From: Pyropia haitanensis
Taxonomy: Eukaryota > Rhodophyta > Bangiophyceae > Bangiales > Bangiaceae
Direction of reading: 5' to 3'
Assembly (NCBI GenBank): GCA_008729055.1
Contig: SDUX01000004.1
Location: 4,480,559-4,544,558, forward strand
Length of the DNA stretch: 64,000 bases
Made by a program: the position numbers and the translations under genes. A model generated the notes under the pieces. That model was not told the DNA's origin and searched no databases. It saw only the letters and a list, made by a program, of their open reading frames with translations. Positions 11,031 to 22,954 of this stretch are shown here, piece after piece. Within the stretch, counting starts at the first letter, position 1. Each line of letters starts with the position of its first letter.

Positions 11031-11404
11031 CTAAGGTGGTGGCAGAGGCCGCCGGCAGATCGGGCACTCCCCCCGCACCTCCATCCAGGTGAGGAGGCAG
11101 CCTTCGTGGAAAAAGTGGTCGCACGGCGTCACCACCCGGTCCCGGCCATTGACCGCCACGCCCACCATGCAGATGACGCAGTCGACTTCGCCCGACGAGG
11201 GGAGCGGCGGCCCGGGCAGTGGCAACGCGGCGGTAGCACCAGAGGCGGTCGCGGCGGCGGCTGCGCCAGTGACAGCGGGGGCACCCCCCGGCGGGGGTGC
11301 CACCGCCACCGACAGGAGCGGCGCACCCGCCTCCACGTCGTCCCCGCCGTCGGTGGGGATGCTGCGGGAGGCGTCGTCGCTCGTCGACGATACGGTCGGG
11401 GAAG

Positions 11405-11435
<31 letters not shown>

Positions 11436-13999
11436 GCCACCACCACCCGCACTCGCGGTGCCCGCGCCCCCGACAGGTGCGCAGGCACCCGGCGGCGGCA
11501 GCGTCACGGGCCGGTAGTAGTCGTACTTTTCGGGCAGGAACCGCTTGGGCACAAACCACCGTGGCCCCCACACGTGCTGGGACGCCAGCACGCCCGCCTG
11601 CACAGCCATCCACCCAACGAGCGCAGCGGCGACCGCCGGCCGCGGCTGGATGTGCATGAAATTGACGGGGCAGGCGTAAAAGTAGAGGGGAATGGCCAGC
11701 CGCGTGACCGACATGCCGAGGATGTACAGGGGGTGCAGCGGCCGCCGGTAGTCGTGCGTCGCCGACAGGATGATCTGGGGCGTCCAAAAGGAGTAGAGCG
11801 CAAACAGGAAGAGCTGGACGTGGTTTTGCAGCTCGTACAGCAGCAGGATGCCCAGCAGGAGGGAGCCGTAAAAACGGGTGTAGAGCATGGACAGCTCCCG
11901 CCGCATCGATTCCCAGCCGTGGGTGAAGCCCGCGGGGCGCTTGGCCCGCCAGATGAGCAGGAGGTACCGCATTTGGAAGACTGAAAAGATGATGAACTTG
12001 AAGAAGGCGGCCGTCGCAAACGCGTTGAAGAGCGTGTGCACCGCAATGCCCATCGTCAGGTGGCCGAGGCATAGGTACGAGTCCGCCACCGACTGCATGC
12101 CCACAACGAGGAGCGACACGCGCGCCGCGGCTGCCTGGGTGGACGTCGACTCCATCTGCGGCAGCAAACACAGGACCTGCAGAAAGGACACCGCCGTCAC
12201 CAGCAGGGTGTAATTGATGGCTTTGGAGAAGAGCGTCTCCGTGTCCAGGGTGGAGAGCACCACCTCCAGCTTGGTGCCGCACGCCGGCGACTCGAGGATG
12301 CCCACCATGTTGACCAGCTCCTCCTGCGGGCGCATCCCACTGTTGCCACCACCGCCATTGCCGCCGCGGCCACGCGGGTCACCGCCGACGCCGACGCCCG
12401 CCAGTGCCGCGTCAGAGCCGCCCGACGATGGCGGCGCGTCCGTGTAGCGGTCGGGCTGGATGGAGAGCGTCAGACCGACGGGGCAGACGGCCGCCACACC
12501 CCCTGCCAGCCGCATCGACCGGGACGGAAGACCACCCCCGCCGGCGCGCCCGGCCGCCACCCCCTGTCTGGCGCGCGGGTCGGTCACGCCGTCGTACGGC
12601 CGCTCCTGGTCGTCCTCGTCCCCCTCGTCGTCAACGTCCGTCTCACCCAGTCGAGACGTGCGGTCCGGCCGTCGGTAGTGCGTGAGTGCCGGCTTGAGTG
12701 CCTCCACAAAGTCCTCCCGCGACACGTTCAGCGCGACCATGGACGCGGCCGCCGCCGACGGTGGGTCGCCCCCCCCAGATGCCGACGCCGCCCCCGCGGC
12801 CGCCGCGCCCAGTGACCGCACAACGTCGTACAGCCGGTCCAGGACGGTCGAAACGCCGTCGCTGCGGATGTCGCTGACCATCAGCACCTTGCCCTCTACC
12901 CACCCATAGATGCCAAACATCTGCAACGCCACGTCCCGCTTGGTGCGGTACACCCCGTCGCGCAGGTGGAGGTCCCCCGACACCACGTCCACCCCTTCCC
13001 CCAGCACGTCGCGCACGTGGGCGCTCGGCTGCAAGTTCTTCACCGTCAGCAGCGCAAAGCCGACGTGCTTGCGGAACGCCACCGACGGGTCGGCGGGCAC
13101 TATCGCGCCGCCATCCCCACCGCCGTCGCGGCGGGCGTGTGCCCCCCCGTGTGGGTGGCTGCCCGCCGACGGTGGCCGCACCGACGTCCGCAGGGGGGGA
13201 CCAAGGGCGGCCAGCTGGGGTACGGACGCGGTCACGGCGCGAAGGAGGCGGCGGCGGCCCCAGCCGAGGTCGCTGGCACGCGACTCGGGCGCCATCGCGG
13301 TGGTCGCAGCGGCGGCGGCAGCGGCGGCGGCAGCGGCAGCGGCGGTAGCAGCAGTGGCGGCAGCGTCCTCCCTCCCCTGCCTCAATCGCCGGACGGGGTC
13401 CGCGACGGCTGGGACGGCCGAAAACGGGGGCAGCCCCGGCGGCCCCGCCGACTCCCACGACCCGTCATACACGCGCTGGAGGTTGCGCGGGTAGGGCCAC
13501 CCCGCCGCCCCCCCCGCGCCGCCGTCGTGGCTGCCCTCCTGCGCCGCACCGGGGCGGCCGTCGTCGCCGCGGTGGCCGTCGCCCGCCGCGGCGGCGGGCG
13601 GCCGCACGCCCACCCCCCACGGGTGCCACCTAGCGTTGCCGCCGGCGCCCCCCCCACTGCCGCCGCCGCCGCCGCCGTCGTCGCCGCCGCTACTGCCACC
13701 GCCACTGTCGCCGCCGCCACTACCGCCTGCGCGCGCGGGCGCGGCGGCTGCAGCTGGCGACGTGCCCGCAACGGCGGCCACCACCTCAGCCGCCGCCGCG
13801 GCAGCCGGACGGGTGCCCATGTCAAGCGCGCCTGTGCGCGCCGCGGCGACGCCGCTCGCCTCCTCCTCATCCGCCCCCACCAACGGCCGCGACACCGTCC
13901 ACACCGTCAGCGGCACGTGCGGCACCGGCCGCCGGCTGCCGCCACGGTCGCCGCCGCCGTCGCCACGCCGTGGTGGGGGGGGGGGATCCCCGCCGCTGT

Positions 14000-14030
<31 letters not shown>

Positions 14031-14348
14031 TCAATCAGCTGAGGCGGCGGCGCTACGGGCCGATCGGTCGCCGCGCCAACCACCACCGCCGCAGCAAGGT
14101 TGGCGGGTGCACCTACCGTGGGGGCGACGGCGGCCGGCGAGACGCCCCCGGCCGGCGCGGCGGCCGAGGCGGCGGCGGCCGCCGCCGCCGCCACAGCGCC
14201 CGCCGCCGCGGCTGCCACCACCAGCGTACCCGCCAGCGCCACACAGGCGGCGCGTCGGGGATGTCCCAGTCGCCACCACCCCGTCGGTCGAGCGGCTACC
14301 AGGTGGCGAGAGGGCGGTTGGGGCGGGGGCGGGGGACCCCTTGGCTCC

Positions 14349-14397
<49 letters not shown>

Positions 14398-14476
14398 TGC
14401 CGCCGCTGCCGCCGCCGCCGCCGCCACCGCCGCAGCCACCACCGACGCCACAACGTCTTGGTAGCGGTCGTCGCAT
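11031..14476 (-). CDS. multi-pass RING-H2 E3 ubiquitin ligase, Tul1/FLYING SAUCER-like
   Basis: Membrane E3 ligase of the Golgi/endosome Tul1 (Dsc complex) and plant FLY1/2 family. Order of parts: N-terminal hydrophobic anchor (CVALAGTLVVAAAAAG), Ala/Gly-rich linker, lumenal domain containing VGFALLTVKNLQPSAHVRDV and GDLHLRDGVYRTKRDVALQM, about seven hydrophobic segments (from FSKAINYTLLVTAVSFLQVL onward), then a C-terminal RING-H2: CVICM, PCDHFFHEGC, WMEVRGECPICRRPLPPP at the extreme end, as in Tul1. The frame holding most of the protein lacks an N-terminal ATG (13925 is GTG). An 11-base G run at 13975-13985 separates it from the frame carrying the anchor and ATGs at 14476 and 14581; one extra base joins them. 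The start is uncertain because it lies in a Gly-rich tract. About 1148 residues, longer than relatives because of low-complexity inserts. Confidence 0.82.
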
Positions 14477-17139
14477 GACCCTTACTGTTGACGGTGGCGG
14501 CGGCGGCAGTCGCGGCGGCAAGGACGTCAACGACCGACGCGGGCCCCGTTGCAGGGCCCCGCCGGTACTTTCTCTCTCCATGGCACGTCCTCAGCCACGC
14601 ACACCGCCGCCGACGGCGGCACACGCCAAGTCAATCACGCCTCCGTGGGGCTGGCGCACCGCCGTGGACGCCGCGCGACGGTAGCGCCCACGACCAGCAA
14701 CGACGCGCCGCGAACACGCACCTGACGCGGCGGTCTTCCTCTCTCTCGCCCGCTCGTCCACCGGCCAGTGCAGCGCCACACCCGTTCGGCCCGCGTCAAC
14801 GCAAGGCCCTATGTTGTCCCAAGGCGATCTCCACCCCCCCCCTCACGGATGAACGCGGCGACAGCGTCACCCCACGCCCTGCCGCTGGGGAGGAGGACGA
14901 CGGCGGAGGAGGGGGGGCGGCGAAAGCGGGACGGGGGTGGAGGGGGACGGCGACAGCCGCGGACGGCGGTGGCAGGGGCGGCGACAGCCGGGGCGGCCGC
15001 CCACCACCCCGACGGCCGCAACAAGGGTCGGTAGTGGCAGCGGCGGCAGCGACGACGGCGGCCGCCAGCAGGTGTGCCCCCCCTCCCCCCCCTCCTCGCC
15101 ACCCCCGCCGGCCAGTCGACAACGGCGGGGGGGCGTGGCAGCCCGGCGGCGGCCGCCAACTCCCACGGGCGGACCAAGTCGGGCGGGCGCGGCGCGCGCC
15201 GCCGCCCGTGCGCGCAGCCCGTAGTGGTGGGAGTGAGGGTGGGGGGCGGGGACTGTAGACCAATAGGGCTGCCTGCTGCTGGGGCTGGTAGTAGTGGTGG
15301 TGGTAGTGGTGGAGACGGCGCCCGCTGCGGCGGCGGCCCGCCCCCTCGTGCCGCGAACGCAAGCCGGGGGGCGCGGGCGGGTACCGGCCGGGCGGGGGTC
15401 ACGCCCCCCCGGGTGGGGCGACCGCCGCCACGGCCACGGCGGCAGCGGCGGCGGTAGCGGCGGCGGTAGCGGCAGCGGCGGCGGGGCGAGGGCAACCGCG
15501 GCAGGCGGCGGGAGGTGGGAGGTGGGGGGGGGGGGGGGGCGGGTGGGTGGCTCCCACCGCCACGGCCACAGCGCGCGGCGGGGGTGGACACGGGCGGTGG
15601 GACGGCGCGGCGGGTACGTCCTGCGCCGAGGGGGTGGCCGGCGGGCGGCGTGGGGGGAGCAGCCGCGGGGGGGGGGGGGGGGAGGGCGCGGGCGGCTGGG
15701 GGTGGGGGGGAGGGGGGGGTCGGCGCCCGGCCGGCGCGCGGGCGTCACGCCAGCGGCCGCGGTGTCAATTCGTAGCGAGGCAGCTCGTGCACGCCGCGCG
15801 TGGCGTGGCTGGAGCGCGCGTTTCGGCCTGCACGGCGGCCGCGGTGGGGAGAGGGGGCCGGCCCTCGGCTGCACACGGGACGCAAACGTGTCGGTGATTT
15901 ATTGGTGGCCCCACTTTGGAATTGGAGTGGAGAAACCGGCCCGAACGCGGGCCAGGTGCCGCGGCCGGCGAGCCGACACCGCGCCGCCGCGGGTCATGGA
16001 TGACGCGGCCGTCGCCGCCGTCCGCCGCGTCCGCGGGGTGCACCCAGAGCGGCGGTGCTGGTCGTCACACCATGGGCGTTGGCTGCCGCCGTCCGGGCGG
16101 CGCCCCGTCGTGGCCACCCGCTGGTGCGTGCGCGCCGCTCCATCCATCTGCGTCTGGCGGCGCGCCTGCGGGACACGCCGGTGGGGGTGAACGTCCGTCC
16201 CGCCGTGGCTCGTGAACGGTCGGGACCCCCGCGCACGCGCCGACTGACCTTCCTGGCGTGGCGCCGTCCACCGTCAGCGCTATGCGAGATCTACCTTGTA
16301 CCTCTCTTCCGGGGGGGCAATGGTGAGACGCTGGCGGTGGGCGACGCGGAGAAAAAGCGACGCAAGCTGCTCTGGCGCCTTATTTTTTTTCTCTTGCTTG
16401 CACCAGTCTGGTGGGTGGCTGAGGAGGGTTTTCCCTGCTGATGGGGCTCCCTGCGGGCCGTGCTTGTTATGGTCTCGTCAACCACCCATGGCCAGCCTCC
16501 TACCTCCTGTCTTGGGGGATGTCCCCTGCGGCCGGGGCGCGCTTGAGGTGGTCGGCGGGGGCGGACTACAGGCCGGCTGCTTCTTTGTATGCGCCTTCGC
16601 CAAGGGGGAGCCACCCAGTGCACGTAGCGCCCTGGCCCTACGACCGCGCATGCCAATGCGCTCGGGGGCGGGTCGGCATGGCAACTGCCGTCGCCAAAGG
16701 ACACCAGGGAGGAAAACCAGGGGGAGAGCGCAATTTTTTTTTGTCTCGGCCGGAGGGACGATTGCGTGGAGCCACGGGGGAGCTCTTCCCCCTGGGGGAG
16801 CCCGAACGAGAACGCGGGCGGTGGGAGCACGGGGGAAGCCCACCGCCGCCAGCAGAGGTTGACCAGACGGGCCATGGCGGCTCCTTTGGTGCCGCCGTAC
16901 GCGGCGGAGAGATGGCCAGTAGGGAAGTCCAGCCGCTGGCCGCTGTCGCCCGGCGCGTTGGGGGAAGTTCGTGGAGCGGTAGCGGTGGTTTCGTCTTCGC
17001 CGCAACGGACGTCCGCGGAAGAAGATTTGAAATTTAAACTTTGGCCTCCCGAAAGAACACGTACAGCACAGTAGTGGGACAGTACAGTACGGTACAATAT
17101 AGCCGGCCATCGTCTGCCTTTCCCGCCCCCCGTTTCCCG
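14477..17139. other. long intergenic region, no gene recognised
   Basis: The first half (to about 15900) is extremely G/C-run-rich with GGC/GCC repeats and no natural-looking frame on either strand. From about 15880 to 17100 it is ordinary GC-rich sequence containing short T runs (16382-16389, 16734-16742). No conserved protein was recognised, and a diverged gene could have been missed. Confidence 0.4.
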
Positions 17140-18921
17140 TCAGTGCTGCCACACCTTGAGCACGCGGTCCTTTCCACCCGTAGCTACCCACCCCCCGTCG
17201 CCACACCAGGCCGCGGCGTACACCTCGTCGGCGTGGCCAGGGAGCTCAGCGACGAGCGGGCCGACCTGGCCGTTGCGGCCCTTGCCCTTGGGCTCCCCCT
17301 TGGCCGCCGGCCGCACCGCCCACACCTTGGCGGTGCTGTCCTTGGACGCGGACAGCACCATCCGCGAGTCGGGGGACCAGCCCACCTGGTAGACGGCGCC
17401 GACGTGGCCCCGCCAGACGCCTACAAAGCCGCCGCCGACGCCGTCCCACAGCCGCACGCTCTTATCAAACGAGCCGCTCGCCACGTACGCGCCGTCGGGC
17501 GAAAACGCAACGTCATTGACGAGCTGCTGGTGGCCCGCCATGCGGGCGACCGACTTTTTCGCGCTCGCCGGCGTCCACAGCGTGAGCGTAAAGTCGTCGC
17601 TGCCGGTGACGAGGCGCTCCCCGCCCAGCCGCGCTACCGCCCGCTCGTACCGCTCGCGCGCGCGCGCGGGCGTCAGCACCCCCGCCGCGACGGCGGCGGC
17701 GGTGGCGGCGGCGGCAGCGTCGGGCGGTGCGCCCCCCGGCGGCTTGGCTGGTGGTGGCGGCGGCCGCCGCGGGCGGGCGCCCGCCTCCCCGTCCGCCGCG
17801 CGCGACGGGAACGCGCCCGCCCGCAGCACCGCGTCCGTGTTGAGCCCGACGCAGTTGACCCAGTGGCCGTGGCCGCCGAGCACCCGCACCAGCGTGCCCG
17901 CGGCGGCGTCGTAGACGCGCACCGTCCGGTCACGGCTGGCCGAGTAGATGAGGCCGCCGCCGCCCGCGCCCGCCTCGCCGCTCCACCGGACCGCCGTGAC
18001 GGCGGCCGCGTGCGGCGGCAGCGACCGCTCGCACCGGCCGGTGCCCGTGTGCCAGATGCGGACGCCGCCGTCCGCACCCCCCGACACCAGCTTGGTCACC
18101 ACCGCCGGCACCACGTTGGCGGCGTCGCCGCCACCCGCCGCGGCCACCAGGTGGTAGGGCTGGAACGCGACGCACGTGACGGCCTTTTTGTGGCCGGTCA
18201 GCTCCCGCCCGGCGGGCGGCGCGCCCTTGGACGACAGCTTGAGGCCCGCCACGCCCCACACCCGCACGCACCCGTCGGTGCTGCCCGTCGCCACGGACCG
18301 GCCGTCGCCCGCCCACGCCAGCGCCAGCACCCACCCGCGGTGGCCGGTGCACGTGGCGAGCGGCAGCCCCGCCGCGACGCTCCACAAGCGCAGCGTCGTG
18401 TCGCCGCTGCCGCTCGCGAGCACTTTGCCGTCGGGAGAAAACGCGACGGCGAGGACCGCCTCGGCGTGGCCGGGCAGGGACGCCGTGCAGCGGGTGACGG
18501 AGCGGACGCGGAAGACCGCCTGCGGGCGGTACGAGACGCGGAGGATGCGCTCCACCGACAGCTCCGCGCCGGCAACAGCGTCAGAGAGGGCGGTGACCAC
18601 CGGTACGGGCGCGGGGGGGGCGATGGTCAGCGCGGGCGCCACGCCCGGCACCGCCGCCGCCGCGGCCTTGACCGGTGCGGGGAGGAAAAAGGCGTAGGGC
18701 AGCGGCTCGTCCGACGCGCCGAGCAGCTCGTTGAGGAGGGCGGTCAGTTGGGCGGGGGTGGACGTCAGCGGCACGTCCAGCACCGGCCCGGTGGGCGTGT
18801 CGTCCACCGCCGACGCAAACTGGATGACCGCCGTGCCGGTGGGGAGGAGGGCCGCCGCCGCGGCCGCGGCGGCGACGGCGCGGGTGGACGCCGCCTCCAT
18901 GTCTGTACCTATTGTTTCCAT
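17140..18921 (-). CDS. NLE1: Notchless homolog, WD40 ribosome-assembly protein
   Basis: Rsa4/Notchless acts in the nucleolus and nucleoplasm: its N-terminal NLE (ubiquitin-like) domain is the MIDAS ligand pulled by Rea1/Midasin to release assembly factors from pre-60S particles. The NLE domain is clear near residues 30-95: TGPVLDVPLTSTPAQLTALL, NELLGASDEPLPYAFFL. The linker YRPQAVFRVRSVTRCTASLP is diagnostic, followed by about eight WD40 repeats, for example GHAEAVLAVAFSPDGKVLAS, GSGDTTLRLW, GSFDKSVRLWDG, ASKDSTAKVW, and a terminal VATGGKDRVLKVWQH. ATG at 18921 (METIGTDMEAAS) fits the family; 593 residues, intronless, no frame break. A Pro/Ala-rich insert interrupts one propeller blade, probably a surface loop. 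Confidence 0.95.
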   Translation of the reverse strand: METIGTDMEAASTRAVAAAAAAAALLPTGTAVIQFASAVDDTPTGPVLDVPLTSTPAQLTALLNELLGASDEPLPYAFFLPAPVKAAAAAVPGVAPALTIAPPAPVPVVTALSDAVAGAELSVERILRVSYRPQAVFRVRSVTRCTASLPGHAEAVLAVAFSPDGKVLASGSGDTTLRLWSVAAGLPLATCTGHRGWVLALAWAGDGRSVATGSTDGCVRVWGVAGLKLSSKGAPPAGRELTGHKKAVTCVAFQPYHLVAAAGGGDAANVVPAVVTKLVSGGADGGVRIWHTGTGRCERSLPPHAAAVTAVRWSGEAGAGGGGLIYSASRDRTVRVYDAAAGTLVRVLGGHGHWVNCVGLNTDAVLRAGAFPSRAADGEAGARPRRPPPPPAKPPGGAPPDAAAAATAAAVAAGVLTPARARERYERAVARLGGERLVTGSDDFTLTLWTPASAKKSVARMAGHQQLVNDVAFSPDGAYVASGSFDKSVRLWDGVGGGFVGVWRGHVGAVYQVGWSPDSRMVLSASKDSTAKVWAVRPAAKGEPKGKGRNGQVGPLVAELPGHADEVYAAAWCGDGGWVATGGKDRVLKVWQH

Positions 18922-20238
18922 GGGCAGGGGAGAAAGAGGGGTGGAGCTGCCAGTTTGGGGGGAGTACCTTGAGATGATGCCACAACAGCGGGGCCAAGGC
19001 CAGTAGGCGGCGACGTCGTCAGCGCGGGGGGCAGTGCCGAGCAGGTTGGCAGCCGTTGCAGCTGCAACGGCAGAGCCACCGCGACCGCGACGGCGGCGGC
19101 GCACCGGGCTGTACTTCGCCGCACAAAATTACGACACACATTGAAATTAAAACTTCGAAACAACAAGGCATTTCTAAAATTAAAGTACATACTTGCGAGC
19201 ACCACTTCCGTCGTCAGTAGGGTGGGTCCCTTGGAGGTCCGGGCAGGGCAAGGTCACCGTAAATTTTTGCCCTCCCAACCGTCCCCTCAATGGGGTTGTT
19301 TGCGCTAATCGTGCCCATGTAGCCCCCCTTCGAAATAGTCATTTCCAGCGCGCCCGTCGGACCGAGGCGCTGGAGAGTCCGACCGACACCCAAGTCACCG
19401 TCGGGCGACCGGCGCGCTTCCCCCGTCGGCCCCCGCCCCCCCCGTTCCCCCGGCCACTTCATCGAGCGGGCGCATCCCCTCTCCGTTCCCCCACCCGACA
19501 CCGACCGCGGTGGTCTATGGCGGCTGCTGCGGCAGCCGCGGCGGCAGCGCCCCATCGCGGGGCGACCCGTCCCCGCTCCCGCCGCCGCCGTCCGTTGACG
19601 GCGAGCCGCGGCGCCGCGGCCGCGGCCGCGGCGGCGCCCGCTCGTGCGTGCGTGTGCCCGACAGGCGCGGGCGTACGGCATGGCCCGCTCTCTCTCTGTC
19701 ACGAGGACGCGTGACGGAGCGCGGCGTGGCCTGTCGACGCCATCCCTGTGAATTTTGACCATAAATGCCGATCGCCGCCGCCGGGCGGCGGTACGTTAGA
19801 GAGCGATCTGCACGGACGGGCGGGTCGGTGCGGATCGGTAGGAAGACAGAGCATCGACGCTCGCATGGCTAGCTCCCTCGTCCTCTCGTGGTCCCATTCT
19901 CGGGCGGTCCGCTTGGAGCGGTCCGCATTAAGCACCTGCAACCCCCTCACCCGACGGGCCCTTCCCCCCCCCTGCTTTGCTCCCGACGCTACCGCCAGCG
20001 GCGGTGGAACGACGGTGCAGGGGTGACTTGCTCTGGCTGGGTGGGCCGGCTGGACTGCCGCAAAACCGCGGGGTCAGGGACGGGCCCGGCTCACCTTTCG
20101 ACACCTCGCCCCCGCCCAGGTCGGTAGGGCTACCCCGTCGTGCGCCCTCCATCCCTCTACCCCCTCCCACCCTAAGCGGTAGCCTCCTCCCCCCTCACCT
20201 CACGCCTGTCTATCGCCCCTCCCGCCTCCCCGCTCGTC
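18922..20238. promoter_or_regulatory. shared 5' region of NLE1 and the glycosyltransferase
   Basis: Divergent intergenic region that must hold both promoters. A strikingly AT-rich patch lies at about 19125-19200, in otherwise GC-rich DNA, roughly 210-280 bases upstream of the NLE1 ATG. No coding sequence was recognised. Confidence 0.4.
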
Positions 20239-22390
20239 ATGGTGAGCGTTCGCTCCCGCATTGGCGAGCGGTGGCGGCTGCTGCGATCCCGGCGGTCGGC
20301 CGGCGCCCCCCCCCCCCCACCTCAGCAGACTCGACGGGCAAGTCCCGGCGGCGGGCGTGGGTGGAGACCATCCTCCCCGCCGCCGCCCTCGGCACCGTCC
20401 TCCTCCTCGGTGGCGGCCTGGTACTGAGCGGCGGCGGTGGCGGCGGCGGTGGCGGCGGCGGCGGCGGCGGCGGCGGATACCTGCCCCCCGCGGCCGCGTC
20501 GCTGCCCGGCGTGGGCGCCCTCGTCGGCGACGCGGAAACGGTGGAGGGGTGGGCGCTGCCGTGGGAGGCGAGCCCGACCGTCTGCCGCTTTCACGGCGCG
20601 TGCGTGACGCCCAATGGGGGGCTCGTGCTGCCGGCGTGGGTCGGCCGGGGGCGCGGGGCGGGGGGGGACGCCCGCCGCCTCGCCCGCGCCTGTGGCTTGA
20701 CCGGCCGCCGGTCGCCGACGTTTGCCGACCCGCCGCCGCTGCCGCCACCGCCCGTAGCCGCTGCTTCTGCCCCTACCGCCTCTGCCGCGGCCACGGGCGC
20801 GGCGGCGGCGGCGGCGGGTGGTGTCAACGCGTCGGTCGATGGCGGGGCGGCCGACGCGGCGGCGGCAGCGGCGGTGGTGCGGGCGGCAGCCGCGGCGGCG
20901 GGGCGGTACCTGCCGGCGGACCTGGTCCTCCTCGACAGCCACGCCGCGCCGGCGACCGCCGGCACCGCGTCTCGCCTGTACCGCCTCCTCCGTGGGCAGG
21001 CGTACGTGCGGGCGGTGGCGGGCCAGCTGGGCACCGCCGGTGGCGCCGCCGCCGCCGGCGGTGGGGGGTGGCGGGCGTGGTGGACACCCCGCCGCCACCA
21101 CCGCCGCTACGCGTGTGTCGGCGTCGCCCGCAGCTCGTGTGCGCTGCTGCCACGGCGGCCGCTGCGGCCGGTCCTGAGCGGCGCCGCGCTCGCCACGCTC
21201 GACGGTGGGGTGGGGGCGGTCGCGGCCGCCGCCGCGGGCGAGCCATGGGCGGCCGCCGCGCCCGCGGCGGGGCCGGGCGCGCCCGCCGACCTCACCGCCG
21301 CCACGGCCGTGATGGCAACCCGGTCTGCCGGTGGCGTCGTCTGCTACCGGTCGGTGGTAGCGGGCACCATGGACCTGGCGCGGGTGCCGGCGGGGGCGCT
21401 CGCGTGGCGGCCGCCGCTGCCGCCGCCGCCGCCGCGGCCGTCGGCGCTGCCGCTCCAGCTGGCCGCCGCCGCTGCGGGCGTGCGCACGGCGGACCTGCCG
21501 CTGGGGCGGCTGGCCCCCCCACCCGCGCCCGTGCCGTGCCGGCTGCGCGTCGCGCTGGTCGTGCCCGTCGTTGCACGCGGGCGGCGGCCGCACCACCTGG
21601 AAAACCTCTACGGCCTACAAGACGCGCTGCAGGCCGCCGCCGCCATGCCGCGGGCGGCGGGCACCACCACTGCTGCCGCCGCGGCGGCGGTGCGCGCGCT
21701 GCCCGTCGGGTCCTTGCCATTGGCGGCGGTGGCCAAGGCGGCGGCCGCCGCGTCGACGCCGCTGGACCTGACCGTCACCACCCTCCGGCCCGAGGCGCTC
21801 AACGACTCGGCCGCCGCCCTCGCCGCCGCGGATGTGGTCATTGTCCCCCACGACGCCACCTACGCGGCGGCGGTGGGCTACCTCCGCCCCGGCGCGGCGG
21901 TGGTGGAGCTCTACCCCTTTGGCACGGCACCACCGGCGCGCCGCCATAGGCGTGCCGCCCGTAGCGGCGGCGTCGTCTCGAGGCGCGCCTCCCTGGCCGC
22001 CGCGGCCGCCGCGGCCGACGGCTCGCTGCCACCCCTCGCCGCGGCGGTCGGCCTCACGGTCACCGCCGTCGGGGGCCTCCCCGACGGTGACGCGTTTGGC
22101 ACCTGCCTCACCGCGTCGGCCGCGGCGGCCACGTCCCGGCGGGCGGCAGCGTCGATGCTGCGGCGGTGGCGCCGGGCGGCCCGCCGGTCACGCCGGGGGG
22201 GGAGGGGCGGGGGGGGGGGTGCCGCGGGCGCCGCCGCGTTGCCACCCGTCGTTGGTGGGGGGGGGGGGGGGGGCGCAGCCCGCTCCGCCGGGCCGCGGAC
22301 GCGTGCGCCGCGGCGCAAGCGACGATTGTGGACGTGCCACGGGTGGTGGCGGTCGTCGCGGAGCATGTGCGGGGGCGGTGCGTCGGGTAG
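20239..22390 (+). CDS. GT61-like type II membrane glycosyltransferase
   Basis: Probably a Golgi glycosyltransferase. ATG at 20239 gives a short basic cytoplasmic tail (MVSVRSRIGERWRLLRSRR). After the C13 run at 20306-20318 the next frame gives RRRAWVETILPAAALGTVLL, a membrane anchor, then a Gly linker and a lumenal domain. Family hints are RLRVALVVPVVARG, LNDSAAALAAADVVIVPHDA and LRPGAAVVELYPFG; the last two resemble the GT61 segment with ADV-(I/V)-V-x-H-(G)-A and the PG-x-VVEL-x-P-x-G strand. A second break at the G17 run (22257-22273) leads to ATIVDVPRVVAVVAEHVRG and a stop at 22388-22390, similar to GT61 C-termini. Both breaks are healed by one extra base each, giving about 717 residues. 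Family assignment is moderate; donor and acceptor are unknown. His-Asp-Ala replaces the usual His-Gly-Ala. Confidence 0.55.
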
Positions 22391-22684
22391 GGGGGTGGGG
22401 GGGGGGGGCGGGGGGGGGGGGCGTGCTCAGTTGCCTTTGGTAGGGGCTGCGCGACACGGCGCCCGCTCACGAGATGAAAGGGAATGGCAGGGCTGCCTGC
22501 GTTCGCGCAACGGTCAAGTCATGCACCCTTTACGGCCTACTGCATGCCGCCCCCCTTTCCCGTAGGTGCGCTCCCTCCCCTACGCCCCCACCCTCACCCC
22601 CGCCACGGTCAGGTCCATCCCGTCGCCCCCTCACGCCCGTAGGCTCCCGTTCTCCCTGTCCGCAGAGGGGCTTCGCGTGCGGGC

Positions 22685-22923
22685 TCAGCGCCGGCGCTCG
22701 GCGGCCAGGGCGATGGCGCAAAACGCGTGGAGCGGCGTCTCCCACGCCCCCACACCCGCCAGCGGGAGCCCCGCAGCCGCCGTCCATGCCGCCGCCGTAT
22801 CCACCGCCGCCGTAGCCGTCGCGGCCGTAGCCGTCGCGGCCACTGCCGTTGCCAAAGAAGCCGTCGTTGCCGACGCCCCCGCCGCCACTGTCGCCGCCGC
22901 CGGTGGCGTGCGCGCACGCCCTA

Positions 22924-22954
<31 letters not shown>

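Noticed and set aside
10783..12282. 500-codon open frame overlapping the Tul1-like gene on the same strand
   Set aside because: It is a shifted-frame shadow; the overlapping frame carries the RING and membrane segments.
14809..15874. Overlapping open frames of 250-330 codons near 15 kb
   Set aside because: Only Pro/Arg/Gly-rich translation in all frames, no motif, typical of GGC repeat DNA.
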